From Pseudomonadota bacterium (lineage in GTDB: Bacteria; Chloroflexota; UBA5177), in assembly GCA_021324655.1 (NCBI GenBank), contig JAJPIP010000029.1, positions 1-64,000 on the forward strand: DNA of 64,000 nt, written 5' to 3'. The notes under the pieces are model-generated. The model saw only the letters and a list, made by a program, of their open reading frames with translations, had not been told where the DNA came from and did no database searches. The stretch's first letter is position 1, and each line of letters starts with the position of its first letter. Below, piece by piece: positions 16,387 to 25,261 of the stretch. The position numbers and the translations under genes are program-made.

Positions 16387-17613
16387 TCACGTCGTCGCGG
16401 CATCACCGGCCGTCCGGCGCAGGAAGATGAGGGCCATGGTGCCGGCGAGCACGTAGAAGACGCCGGAGACATACATCCAGGGGAGGATGCCGGTGCGCGC
16501 GATCCCCGCTCCCGCCACCAACATGCCGAGCAGGACCATGAGCTGGGCGATCGCCCCGTAGGCGCCGAAGACACGTCCGCGCACCTCGTCTTCAACGCCG
16601 GCCTGCAGCAGCGAGGGAATGCTGACGTAGAAGCCCACCACCGGCGTGCCGATGAACAGCATGAAGACCAACAGGGACGGCACCGAGGCCAGTAGACCCA
16701 TCACCCCGACGGCCACGCCGTCCAGGACGGCACTCCAGCCAACCAGCACCCGCGCCGAGAGCCGCCGGCCGATCAGCGGCACGATCAGGGTACCGGCCAG
16801 GCCGCCAATGCCACGCGCCGCCGTGGCCCAGCCGAAGATCAGTGCTGAGCCGTGGAGCGTGTGCCGCACGAACGGCGCGAAGAGGACGGTAAACATGCCG
16901 TCGCCAAAGACCGCGATCCCGACCACGACGAAGATGACGGCGATCCAGCGGCGCCGTACCACCAGAGCCATCCCCTCCCGCCACTCCCGCCAGGTCTGCC
17001 GCCAGATGCTGCCTATCTCGTCGGGACGGTCTTCACGCCCCTCTTGCAAAGGCACGCTGACGGCCGCCACGCAGCCGGCTCCTAACCAGAAGGTGAGGGT
17101 ATCCGCCAGCACCACGGCATGGATGCCCATACCGGCCATCAAAGCCCCACCCAGTAGCGGCCCAGCGATCCGGGCCAGGTTGTTGGCGGCGCTGAAGGCG
17201 GAGTTCGCCGGCACGAGCTGCTCCGTGCCGACAACGTGCGGGAGGGCAGCACTGGAGGCGGGGCCGGTCACCTGGCCGAGAATGGCGACGGTCAGAACAC
17301 CGGCATAGAGGACGGGAAGAGTTGCCCCAGCCGGCACCCCCAGAACGGGAAGTAGGGCGAGACCCATCAGGATCTCGCCGGTCACGATAGTCCCCTTGCG
17401 CTCCCACCGATCGGCCAGGACTCCTCCGATCGTCCCCAGCAGGACCGACGGGACGATCTCGAGCACGAAGGTGAGCCCGGCGGCGAGCGCCGAGCCGGTG
17501 CGCGCATACACGTAGTACGGAACGGCGGCGTAGAGCACCCAATCACCGGCGGAGGAGATCAGCGATTCGGCGAAAAGCAGCGCGAAATTACGGCGGCGCA
17601 GCACGGCGAGCAT
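16387..17613 (-). CDS. MFS transporter (drug/siderophore exporter-like, MFS_3 type)
   Basis: A 408-residue major facilitator with 12 predicted membrane segments. FALLFAESLISSAGDWVLYAAVPYYV forms TM1 and the loop-2/3 motif GGVLADRWERKG is present. MFS_3-type efflux pumps (EntS-like) share this start. ATG 17613 is taken because the upstream extension is a proline/serine-rich non-membrane stretch overlapping the sigma factor gene. It lies 16 bp after the ECF sigma gene, so the two form an operon. Substrate unknown. Confidence 0.9.
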   Translation of the reverse strand: MLAVLRRRNFALLFAESLISSAGDWVLYAAVPYYVYARTGSALAAGLTFVLEIVPSVLLGTIGGVLADRWERKGTIVTGEILMGLALLPVLGVPAGATLPVLYAGVLTVAILGQVTGPASSAALPHVVGTEQLVPANSAFSAANNLARIAGPLLGGALMAGMGIHAVVLADTLTFWLGAGCVAAVSVPLQEGREDRPDEIGSIWRQTWREWREGMALVVRRRWIAVIFVVVGIAVFGDGMFTVLFAPFVRHTLHGSALIFGWATAARGIGGLAGTLIVPLIGRRLSARVLVGWSAVLDGVAVGVMGLLASVPSLLVFMLFIGTPVVGFYVSIPSLLQAGVEDEVRGRVFGAYGAIAQLMVLLGMLVAGAGIARTGILPWMYVSGVFYVLAGTMALIFLRRTAGDAATT

Positions 17614-17629
17614 GGGAAGATCCGGACTG

Positions 17630-18802
17630 CTACGGCAGGGGGATCGGCTCGAGGGTAGTGGCGCGGGCGGCGACGGTGACGGCCTCTGAGCCGGAGAGAC
17701 TCTCAAACGTCGTCAGCCAGACGTCGGTCCCGGCATGCTCGACCATCTGATAGGGGAGCAGGCGCGTCCGCGGATGGGCGCGCCAGAAGGCCCGCACCTC
17801 GGGCAGCTGCAGGGCCAGATGCTTGAGCGCCTCGTGGGCGATCGCCCCGCAGTTGGCGCACCGCGCGTGCACCTGCGGCTCGTCGCGGAGTGTGGCCGGG
17901 TGGTCGAGCCCCTCCGGCGGTTCGAAGCGCACTGGATTCGGCGTCCCGCACCGCCTGCACAGGAGCGTGCCGGCCGCCAGTGCAGCGCGATAGTGATCGA
18001 GGGTGACACCCAGGATGCGATTCAGCGCCGGCCGGAACGTCTTGATGCCGCCCAGTAGTCTCTGCAGATCGTCACGTGAGGTATTGCTGCCGGACACACA
18101 GGCCACGTTGAAACCGGGCGGGTGAACCCGGCAGCAGTGCGGGCAGCGCAGGTGCAGGTGATCGCCGGGCACGAACGAGCCGTGCAATCGCGCCATGCCG
18201 CAGAAGGGGCACCAGATGCGCGTCTCCTGCCAGGCGCCGGTGTCGCCGGCCAGACCGTAGGCGGCCGCCTCCGCGCGCAGCTCACTCTCCAGCAGCCGGC
18301 GCATGGCGAGTCGTCCCCGCTGCAGGCGCATCGCGACGGCACCCAGGCTGGAGCCGAGCCGCGCGGCGATCTCCTCCAGCGGCAAATCCTCTATATAGCG
18401 GGCGATCAGTCCGGCGCGGGTATCGGCCGGCAGCAGGGCCAGCGCCCGATCCAACAACGCTGCCAGCTCCGCCCGTTCCAGCTCGACCTCGAGGTCCCAC
18501 GCATCCGCCGGCTCGGCATGAGCATCATCCACCGCCGCGAGGCGGCCACCCTCACGGCCCTGCGAGCGCATCCAGCGCCGGCACACGTTCCGCGCGATCG
18601 CCGACAGCCAGCGATCCATGCCGGCCGGGTCGGTCAACCGGTCGCGTAGCCGCCAGGCTTCGGTCAGGGTTTCCTGGGCCAGATCCTCGGCGCTCTCCCG
18701 ATGACCGGTGATGCGGGAACAGAGACCGACGAGGCGGGGCCATTCCGCCGCACACCGTTCCTCGAAGGAAAGGGCGTCATCGATGTGTAACGCGATGCTC
18801 AA
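17630..18802 (-). CDS. ECF sigma factor with a C-terminal zinc-ribbon extension
   Basis: A 390-residue protein. Sigma region 2 (CSRITGHRESAEDLAQETLTEAW) and region 4 (LIARYIEDLPLEEIAARLGSSLGAVAMRLQRGR) cover the first ~185 residues. The remaining ~200 residues form an unusual tail with four Cys pairs: C-P-F-C, C-P-H-C, C-R-R-C and C-A-N-C, consistent with two zinc ribbons, then a helical end with WLTTFES. Most ECF factors end after region 4; tails usually act as built-in anti-sigma or sensor parts. The start is TTG 18802: GAGGTGA lies just upstream and no alternative Met exists. It is operonic with the MFS transporter, and a 17-bp dyad sits 22 bp upstream of the start. Confidence 0.88.
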   Translation of the reverse strand: MSIALHIDDALSFEERCAAEWPRLVGLCSRITGHRESAEDLAQETLTEAWRLRDRLTDPAGMDRWLSAIARNVCRRWMRSQGREGGRLAAVDDAHAEPADAWDLEVELERAELAALLDRALALLPADTRAGLIARYIEDLPLEEIAARLGSSLGAVAMRLQRGRLAMRRLLESELRAEAAAYGLAGDTGAWQETRIWCPFCGMARLHGSFVPGDHLHLRCPHCCRVHPPGFNVACVSGSNTSRDDLQRLLGGIKTFRPALNRILGVTLDHYRAALAAGTLLCRRCGTPNPVRFEPPEGLDHPATLRDEPQVHARCANCGAIAHEALKHLALQLPEVRAFWRAHPRTRLLPYQMVEHAGTDVWLTTFESLSGSEAVTVAARATTLEPIPLP

Positions 18803-18824
18803 GGCTCACCTCGCGATGGTCTAT

Positions 18825-18841
18825 TGTGACGCACCGTCACA
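18825..18841. promoter_or_regulatory. TGTGACG-N3-CGTCACA dyad, operator candidate
   Basis: A perfect 7-3-7 inverted repeat lies 22 bp upstream of the sigma-factor start and 128 bp from the divergent SnoaL-like gene. It resembles CRP/FNR-type sites (TGTGA..TCACA) but has 7 rather than 6 central bases. Its position favours control of the sigma factor/MFS operon. Confidence 0.45.
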
Positions 18842-18969
18842 GAGACGTATCGCCGCGGTGTCGTGCAATCTCACGCGTTTTTTCGCACGTTTAACGCGTC
18901 GATAGCGATAACAGGGATTATGGTGAGTCGAGTGAGATTTTCGTCCGCGTACGACCGGAGGTGTCGCCC

Positions 18970-19347
18970 ATGCCCACACCGGAGCAAGTGATGAGGGCCT
19001 ACGTGGCTCTGTGGAACGCGACGGATGAGCAGGCACGCCGCCGGCTCGCGGAGACAGTCCTGACCGAGGATGCTGCGGTCATCTATCCCACGATTGCAGC
19101 CTCTGGACGGGATGGTGTCGTGGCGGCTCTGGGCCGCTTCCATGAGCAGGTGCCAGGAGCGTCCTTCGAGGAGACCAGCGGTGTGGAGCAGCATCACGGC
19201 TGGCTTCGTGCCTCCTGGCGTCTGGTTCAGACGGGCGGGAAGGTGCGCCTGGAAGGGGAAGACGTGGCCGAACTCGCCGAGGACGGTCGCCTGCGCCGGG
19301 TGCTGGGCTTCCACAATCCGCTGCCCTCGTGCCCTTCGTCCGACTGA
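18970..19347 (+). CDS. SnoaL/NTF2-like protein
   Basis: A 125-residue cone-shaped NTF2-like fold protein: MRAYVALWNATDEQARRRLAETVL, then the DGVVAALGRFHEQVPG helix, then beta strands WLRASWRLVQ and DVAELAEDGRLRRVLGFHN. Family members act as small isomerases, hydrolases or accessory domains (some ECF sigma factors carry one as their tail). Start ATG 18970 is chosen because GGAGGTG (18957-18963) is correctly spaced; an in-frame GTG at 18961 overlaps that ribosome site. It is divergent from the ECF sigma gene. Confidence 0.82.
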   Translation: MPTPEQVMRAYVALWNATDEQARRRLAETVLTEDAAVIYPTIAASGRDGVVAALGRFHEQVPGASFEETSGVEQHHGWLRASWRLVQTGGKVRLEGEDVAELAEDGRLRRVLGFHNPLPSCPSSD

Positions 19348-19554
19348 TCATCGCCGCTGCGGCCGTGTCGCAGTGATTCTTCTGGAGGTCCTGGAGGAGA
19401 TCACTGTGCCACGACATCAGCCGTGCGGCGGGGCGCCGCCCACGGAGGCTCTCTCCGATGCCGGCCCGCTCCCGGACGGTGCTGACCACCCATCAGCGGA
19501 TCGTCGTTCAGTAGACAGCGTGGAGGGGAAGCCAATGCTCGTCTGCGGCCGAGC

Positions 19555-19577
19555 GGTGCAATGAATTGCACCACTAC
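19555..19577 (-). repeat. REP-like element (GTAG plus hairpin)
   Basis: On the minus strand, GTAG (19577-19574) and one base are followed by a perfect hairpin of 8-bp arms (GGTGCAAT/ATTGCACC, 2-nt loop). It has the same layout as the element at 51718-51740 but a different stem sequence. It lies in the 341-bp gap between the SnoaL-like and DeoR genes; nothing else recognisable was found in that gap apart from TACAAT at 19666-19671, a possible -10 for the DeoR gene. Confidence 0.6.
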
Positions 19578-19688
19578 ATATGTCCCGTGAGCGTCGGCGC
19601 TACCACGGCTCCGGCAGCAGGATGGCAGTGTGGGCGGGCCGACCCGGTCTCTCCAGCCCCTTCGGTACAATGCCGCCGTGAAGGGTGC

Positions 19689-20456
19689 ATGGGGATGATC
19701 GCGCAGGAGCGGCGGCGCCTGGTCTTCGAGGCCACCGAGGCGAGCGGGGTGGTGTCGGTGCGTGACCTGGCGGCGCGTTTCGACGTCGCCGACATCACCA
19801 TCGTGCGCGACCTGCAGCAGCTGGAGCAGGAGGGGCTGGTCCGCCGCGTGCGCGGCGGCGCGATCAGCGTGCGGGGCGCGAGCTACGAGCCGCCCATCAA
19901 GGCACGCGAGGCTCAACTCCTCGAGGAGAAGCGGCGCATCGCGGCACGCGCCGCCGAATTGGTTCGGGACGGAGACAGCCTCCTCCTCGATGTCGGGACC
20001 ACCACCCTCGAAGTGGCCCGTGCCCTGCGGGGCCGCCGCAACCTCACCGTCGTCGTCTCGAACCTGTGGGCGGCGCTTGAGCTGGCGAATCAGCCGGCGA
20101 TCCAGGTGATCATCGTGGGCGGGCGCCTTCGCACCAGCGAGCTGTCCATGGTCGGCCACCTGGCCGAGAGCACGCTGCGCGAGTTCCACGTGGATAAGGC
20201 CTTCATCGGCGTCGGTGGCATCTCCTTCGAGCATGGTCTGACCGAGTTCAACTATGAGGAGGCCGGCGCCAAGCAGGCCATGCTGGGCCGCGCCGACCGG
20301 CGCATCGTGGTCGCCGATCACAGCAAGTTCGACAAGGTGATGCTCAATGCGGTGGCGCCGCTCACGGCCATTGAGACGCTGATCACGGGGAGCGACGTGG
20401 ACGAGGAAACCGTGACCCAGCTGCGCCGGCTCGGCGTCGAGGTCATCCTGGCTTAG
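19689..20456 (+). CDS. DeoR/GlpR-family transcriptional regulator
   Basis: A 255-residue regulator. The N-terminal DeoR winged helix reads RRRLVFEATEASGVVSVRDL and DITIVRDLQQLEQEGLVRRVRGGA. The ribose-5-phosphate-isomerase-like sensor domain has DVGTTTLEVARAL, VGGRLRTSELSMVG and VVADHSKFDKVML, where sugar or polyol phosphates bind in this family. Start ATG 19689 has GAAGGG 5 nt upstream; ATG 19695 is also possible. It is convergent with the glycerol catabolism operon and is the natural candidate repressor of it, with glycerol 3-phosphate or a related phosphate as inducer. Confidence 0.92.
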   Translation: MGMIAQERRRLVFEATEASGVVSVRDLAARFDVADITIVRDLQQLEQEGLVRRVRGGAISVRGASYEPPIKAREAQLLEEKRRIAARAAELVRDGDSLLLDVGTTTLEVARALRGRRNLTVVVSNLWAALELANQPAIQVIIVGGRLRTSELSMVGHLAESTLREFHVDKAFIGVGGISFEHGLTEFNYEEAGAKQAMLGRADRRIVVADHSKFDKVMLNAVAPLTAIETLITGSDVDEETVTQLRRLGVEVILA

Positions 20457-20721
20457 CCCCGACTGGCACAAGGGAAGCCGGGTAGGGACTGCAGCTCCGT
20501 CTCTGTCCTCCCGGGCGCAATCCTCGGAACAAAATGGCCATTGGGCGTCAGGATCTCCTGGAATCAGACCGGGACGGACCTGGTCCGAGGATGATGGCGC
20601 CCAGTGACAGTGCAGCGGGGAAGATGGCCTCCGGACGGACAGAGACCGAGCCACAGTCCGGACGATGCGCGGCGAGACATCGGCACAGACGAGACTGCAG
20701 CGATACCGGACCGATAACTCA

Positions 20722-22200
20722 TCAATCCGGGACGGCCCAGCCCCGGGATCGCTCCACCGCGCGCGTCCATTGCCGGTACCGTCCTTCGAGATCCGGCATG
20801 GCCCGCGGCCGGTAGCATCTGCCGGCGCGTCACAGGGTGCTCAACTGCGTCTCATCGCGCCACACGCCGGCACCGAGACCCGCCATGAACGCGGCGCCGA
20901 GGGCGGTGGCCTCGGGCTCGGCAGCGACCAGCACCTCGGTGTGCAGAATATCGGCCAGGAACTGCATCAGAAAGGCGTTGGCGGAGGCGCCTCCGTCCAC
21001 TTTGAGGCGGGGGATCGGCCGGCCGGTGTCGGTAACCATCGCGTCCACGACGTCCCGCGTTCGGAAGGCGACGCCCTCCAGCGCAGCCCGAACGATCTGC
21101 GCCCGCGACGTGCCGCGGGTGAGGCCGACGATGGTGCCGCGTGCGTAGCTGTCCCAGTACGGCGCGGCAAGTCCGGCCAGCGCGGGCACGAAGACGACGT
21201 CCCCGGTATCCGGCACCGAGGCCGCGACATCACTTGATTCCTCGACGCTCCCGATGATGCCCAGCTCATCGCGCAGCCATTGCACGACGGCGCCCGCCAC
21301 GTAGATCCCGCCATCCAGGGCATAGGTGACGCGATCGGACGTCGACCAGGCGACGGTGGGCAGGAGGCCGTGCTCGGAGCGCGGGAAGACGTCGCCAGCG
21401 TTCTGCAGGATAAAGGCCCCGGTGCCGTAGGTCACCTTGAGGTCGCCGGGGGCGTAGCAGGCCTGGCCGAAGAGCGCGGCCTGCTGGTCCACCAGCGACG
21501 CCGTGACCGGCAGCTCGCGCCCCAGGATGTCGCCGCGGATGGTGCCGAAGTCGGACCGGGAGGGCTGGATCGCCGGCAGGATGCCGCGCGGGATGGCGAG
21601 CAGGCGGAGGACGTCGGCATCCCAATCGCGCATCCGCGGGTTGTAGAGCATGGTGCGCGAGGCGGTGCTGTCGTCGGTCACGTGCCGGCCGGTGAGGTGC
21701 CAGAGCATCCAGGCATCGGTGGTCCCGGCCAGCAGATCGCCGCCCTCCGCCATTTCACGTGCGCCCGCCACGGTGTCCAGGATCCAACGCAGCTTGGTGG
21801 CGGAGAAGTAGGGATCGACCGGGAGCCCGGTCCGCTCCCGGATGATCTCCTCCGCCCCGCTCGCCTTGAGCCGCTCGCACTCGGCGTCGGTACGGCGGTC
21901 CTGCCAGGCGATCGCGTTGTACACGGGCCGGCCGTCCCGCCGGTCCCACGCCACCACCGTCTCGCCCTGGTTATCCAGCCCCAGGGCAACGACCTCCGCC
22001 TCCGTGCTCCGCAGTGCCCGGCGTGCCGTCTCGACGACACTCTGCAGCAGCAGTTGAGGATCGAGCTCCACCCAGCCGGGGCGCGGATAGATCAGGGGCA
22101 GATCGGCGGCGGCCTCGGCCAGGGAACGCGCCGCGGCATCGAAGACGATGGCCTTGGTGCGCGTCGTCCCCTGGTCAATCGCGAGAACAGCCTGAGTCAT
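20722..22200 (-). pseudogene. glpK: Glycerol kinase with an in-frame TGA near the C-terminus
   Basis: An FGGY kinase that phosphorylates glycerol to glycerol 3-phosphate. The first 456 codons give AIDQGTTRTKAIVFD, AIAWQDRRTD, and the C-terminal domain DGGASANAFLMQF and EATALGAAFMAGLGAGVW. Translation stops at TGA 20832-20830. In the same frame, 35 further codons follow (..YRQWTRAVERSRGWAVPD, stop 20724-20722) and match the normal GlpK C-terminus; full length with the TGA read through would be 492 residues, the usual GlpK size. The TGA replaces the codon where many GlpK proteins have Trp (10 residues after the W of GxW), so a single TGG to TGA change is the simplest reading. The truncated product lacks the last helix and may be unstable. 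Last gene of the operon. Confidence 0.8.
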
Positions 22201-22228
22201 GCCACGCGGTGGCCGGGGCGACGGGGCC

Positions 22229-22406
22229 GGCCCTCACCCCCTAACCCAACGACGTGTTCGCCCAGGGCTGTCTCTGTCACGCCTGCGGCAGGCCCTGGTC
22301 TCACCCGTTGCTCTCCCACTGCGGTGGGCGAGGGGGAATATGACGACGATGCATACTCCCCCTTCTCCCATCGCAATGGGAGAAGGGGGTCGGGGGGATG
22401 AGGGCC
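22229..22406. repeat. Long palindromic repeat with GGCCCTCA ends, copy A
   Basis: A 178-bp intergenic element between glpK and the permease. The ends are inverted (GGCCCTCACCCCC... and an imperfect ...GATGAGGGCC), with internal hairpins CTCCCACTGCGGTGGGCGAG and CTCCCATCGCAATGGGAG. The same ends and both internal hairpins occur in copy B at 33835-33976 inside hsdR. Non-autonomous; no transposase in the window. Confidence 0.75.
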
Positions 22407-22421
22407 AGCGGGCTCATCGCA

Positions 22422-23912
22422 TCAACTGGCTGGGCGCGGCTCTGCCTGCGCCTCACTCGGCTCGTGCCGCAGCACATCGGGCCGCGCTAGGAGCATCCAG
22501 ACGAAGTAAACCAGCCCCAGCGCGAACATCACGATGGCGTACACCCAGGGAGCGTCGAACGACTTGTCGCGGAAGATCGAGAGCTCGAAGAGGAGCCAGA
22601 TCAGCGCCAGAATCACCACCGGCCACTCGAACGCTCCCAGGGCGAACCCGTGGGTGACGGGAAGCTTCTTGCGGGCGTAGATGTACAGCACCACGGTGAA
22701 CAGGTAGATGATGCACGGCAGGAGCGTGGCGGCGCTGAAGAGGTTGACCAGCACGTCGCTGCGATTGGCAAAGATGGCCAGCACGACCTCGATCAGAATG
22801 CCCAGCATGACCGTGGCGTTAAGCGGCGTGTTGGTGGTGGCGTTGACGCGCCGGAAGATCTGATCGCCGGGAAAGCGGTTGTCGCGCGACATGGACCAGA
22901 CCAGACGCGTGGCGGTGATGAAGATCACCAGCCCGCAGGCAAAGATGGAGAACGTCACGAAGATGAGGAACAGCTTGCCGATCACGCTGCCCAGGATGGT
23001 GGTCACGATATCGGCGACCGGCGTCGCCGACGAGCTGGCCGCGGCGATATTGCCGAGGCCGAGGTCGAGGGCGATGAGAAAGGCCATGCCCACGATCCCG
23101 CTGATGACCACCGAGGACCACATGGCGACCGGCACGACCCGGCTCGGATCCTCCGTCTCCTCGGCCAGATTGGCGGCCGCCTCGAAGCCGACGATGGTAA
23201 ACGCGCCCAGCAGGAAGGAGAGGACGAACGGACCGGCGTGGCGCAGCCCGCCCAGGGCGTAGTATCCGGCGGCGGGTATCGTGCCCGTGCTGGTCAGATG
23301 CTCGGGGTGGAGCAGGCCACGCGCCGCGCCGACGATGATGATCAGCAGCGTGAGGCCGACGATTCCGACCACCTCCGTCCCCACGGCTGTGTTGTTGACC
23401 AGGGTCGAGAGGCGCGTGGAGAAGATGATGAGCAGCGCCTGGAGGATGACGACGATACCCGTCGCCAGCCAGGCGTTGCCGGCGTTCTCGGTGTAGCCGA
23501 AGAGGCTCGGCAGGACGGCCGAGGCCACCGCGTAGTCCACCGCCACCACGTCCACCACCAGGAAGATGAAAGAGACCCAGCCGATCAGCCAACCGGTCTT
23601 TGGATTGGCGAGGCGTGACGCCCACTGGTAGGAGTAGCCCGCGAGTGGGATGCGCGAGGCCAGGGCGGCAAAGACGAGGGAAACAAAGATCTGACCGACG
23701 ATGACGATCGGCCAGGTCCAGATACCGCGTGGCCCGCCCCAATTGAGCACGGCACCGTAGGTCGTAAAGATTCCGGTGGTGATGGAGATGAACGAAAAGC
23801 CGATCGCGAAGGACGCGAACCGTTTCAGCTCTCGCTTGAACTCCTGCTGATAGCCAAAGGCCGCCAGTGATTGATCGGTCCCCACGGGACTCGCCGCCGC
23901 ATCACCTTGCAT
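22422..23912 (-). CDS. APC-family amino acid/polyamine permease
   Basis: A 496-residue permease of the amino acid-polyamine-organocation superfamily with 12 predicted membrane segments. TM1 has FASFAIGFSFISITTGIFTTYG, resembling the GABA/choline-type (BAT/AAT) subgroup that begins LKRxxS.F.iGfs.is. Later segments include GFEAAANLAEETEDPSRVVP, the typical TM6-7 loop. It sits between the CoxG-like gene and glpK in the glycerol operon, replacing the usual GlpF facilitator position. Substrate unproven; an amino-alcohol or amino acid is more likely than glycerol. Confidence 0.9.
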   Translation of the reverse strand: MQGDAAASPVGTDQSLAAFGYQQEFKRELKRFASFAIGFSFISITTGIFTTYGAVLNWGGPRGIWTWPIVIVGQIFVSLVFAALASRIPLAGYSYQWASRLANPKTGWLIGWVSFIFLVVDVVAVDYAVASAVLPSLFGYTENAGNAWLATGIVVILQALLIIFSTRLSTLVNNTAVGTEVVGIVGLTLLIIIVGAARGLLHPEHLTSTGTIPAAGYYALGGLRHAGPFVLSFLLGAFTIVGFEAAANLAEETEDPSRVVPVAMWSSVVISGIVGMAFLIALDLGLGNIAAASSSATPVADIVTTILGSVIGKLFLIFVTFSIFACGLVIFITATRLVWSMSRDNRFPGDQIFRRVNATTNTPLNATVMLGILIEVVLAIFANRSDVLVNLFSAATLLPCIIYLFTVVLYIYARKKLPVTHGFALGAFEWPVVILALIWLLFELSIFRDKSFDAPWVYAIVMFALGLVYFVWMLLARPDVLRHEPSEAQAEPRPAS

Positions 23913-23933
23913 CGCTCTATCCTCCTTCGCTCC

Positions 23934-24404
23934 TCAGGTGCCGGATGATGAAACCGGGTTGCTTTCCTCCAGATACCGCGTGACGTTGCTCGCAAACTGA
24001 TCCGCCAGCCGTTTGGCGGTCGCTCCGACGATGGGCCGACCGAGGCTGCCCAGCCGGCCCAGCATGGTGAGATCGATGTCGTAGTGGACGGCCGTCCCCT
24101 CGCCCTCGGGCTGCAGGTCGACGGTCATCCGCATGCGAAAGGCGCCGGCCATGGCAATCGTCTCGCCGGTCATCTCCACCACCACGTGGCTCGGCTCCTC
24201 CGCCTCGACGATCTCCGCCACCGTGTGGGCGCGGATCGTCATGAATTGCACCTTGGTGGCCAGGGTCGCCTCGTAGTGGGTGGCATCGATCTGGTGCGCC
24301 TCCTCGCAGCCGGGCATGACCCGGCAGAGCTGCTGCGCATCGAGGAACAGCTGCCAGACGCGCGCGACCGAGGCGTTCACCACGAAATCGCCCGCGACAT
24401 TCAC
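23934..24404 (-). CDS. CoxG-like SRPBCC protein
   Basis: A 156-residue protein of the carbon-monoxide-dehydrogenase-subunit-G family: FVVNASVARVWQLFLDAQQLCRVMPGCEEA is the diagnostic opening and VGATAKRLADQFASNVTRYL the closing helix. CoxG-type proteins recruit or mature membrane-associated oxidoreductases and bind hydrophobic ligands. Start GTG 24404 is favoured over GTG 24419: it overlaps the stop of the upstream oxidoreductase (GTGA) and has GGGAGG at a good distance. No CO dehydrogenase genes are near, so a service role for the two FAD enzymes upstream is inferred. Confidence 0.85.
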   Translation of the reverse strand: MNVAGDFVVNASVARVWQLFLDAQQLCRVMPGCEEAHQIDATHYEATLATKVQFMTIRAHTVAEIVEAEEPSHVVVEMTGETIAMAGAFRMRMTVDLQPEGEGTAVHYDIDLTMLGRLGSLGRPIVGATAKRLADQFASNVTRYLEESNPVSSSGT

Positions 24405-25261
24405 GGGCCGGCCTCCCACAAGCGCGCCAGGTCTTCTCCCATGGCGATCGACCGAGAGTGGTCGAGGTCGGGCGCCACCACGGTGCCGATGGCGTGCACC
24501 CGCGGGATATTCGTCTGGTAGCGCTCATCCATCACCACCGCTCCCCGATCGTCTAGCTCGACGCCGCTGCCTTTGAGCCAGAGGGTATTGGCGACCATGC
24601 CGCGCGCGTAGACCAGGAGATCGGCCGGGAGCATGCTCTCGGCGCCGTCCCGGCGCAGCACCACCTCCTGCACCCGGGGAAAGCCGCGCACTTCCACAAC
24701 GTCCGCCCCGCCGGACGAGCCGTCCTCCTCGGAGGGCACCAGCGTCGCCTCCGTCCCGGCCGTGGCCAGGCGCTCTTTGGTGGCCGCGGCATAACGCGAG
24801 CTGCCGTAGACGACGGCTCGGCTCCCGGGCAGCCAACCTCGATCGAGCAATTGGTGGACGAAGATCGGCGTGACGACACCGGCCGGACGGGGTCCGGGAA
24901 TCTGATCGTGCTCGCGCGTGATCTCGAGTCCGCCGGACGCGATGAGCACCCGGGCGGCGCGGACGTGCCGGGTACCGGCGCGATCGCGAACCAGCACGGT
25001 ATGGGGCGGCGTGCCGGCGGAGGGGAGCAGCCCAACCGCCGTGGACGCGAAGAGCGTCTCGACCCCCGCCGGAAGCTGGAAGGAGGCGACAAGCTCAGAG
25101 GCGTCCGGCAGTGCCGGATCGGGGAGGGCGGGACGGAGGAAGCCACCGGCCCGGTCCTGATAGTCGATGACGGCGGTGAGGCCGACGGGTCCGCGCGCCC
25201 GCAGGAAGCTCAGGGCAGAGAGGCCGGCGCCGACGATGGCCAGGTCGTAGATGTCGGTCAT
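24401..25261 (-). CDS. FAD/NAD(P)-binding oxidoreductase, glycerol operon subunit
   Basis: A 286-residue pyridine-nucleotide-disulfide-type flavoprotein, shorter than usual. An N-terminal Rossmann motif (DLAIVGAGLSALSFL), a second nucleotide site (SRAVVYGSSRYAA, degenerate) and the C-terminal FAD motif (TNIPRVHAIGTVV) are seen; no redox CxxC is present. Such proteins accompany GlpA-like dehydrogenases carrying a BFD domain in operons with glpK, where they probably pass electrons from glycerol 3-phosphate oxidation. It overlaps the upstream gene by 4 bp (ATGA) and the CoxG-like gene by 4 bp. Confidence 0.85.
   Translation of the reverse strand: MTDIYDLAIVGAGLSALSFLRARGPVGLTAVIDYQDRAGGFLRPALPDPALPDASELVASFQLPAGVETLFASTAVGLLPSAGTPPHTVLVRDRAGTRHVRAARVLIASGGLEITREHDQIPGPRPAGVVTPIFVHQLLDRGWLPGSRAVVYGSSRYAAATKERLATAGTEATLVPSEEDGSSGGADVVEVRGFPRVQEVVLRRDGAESMLPADLLVYARGMVANTLWLKGSGVELDDRGAVVMDERYQTNIPRVHAIGTVVAPDLDHSRSIAMGEDLARLWEAGP

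Noticed and set aside
18825-18841. Canonical CRP site
   Set aside because: Half-sites TGTGA/TCACA are 7 bp apart, not 6; kept only as an unassigned dyad.
18900-18918. Sequence resembling the I-SceI homing endonuclease site
   Set aside because: Only a partial match (TAGCGATAACAGGGATTAT) with no intron or endonuclease gene; chance similarity.
20830-22200. Genome-wide TGA recoding as explanation of the glpK stop
   Set aside because: Many genes in the window end correctly at TGA, including the ATGA overlaps of the purine and hsd operons.
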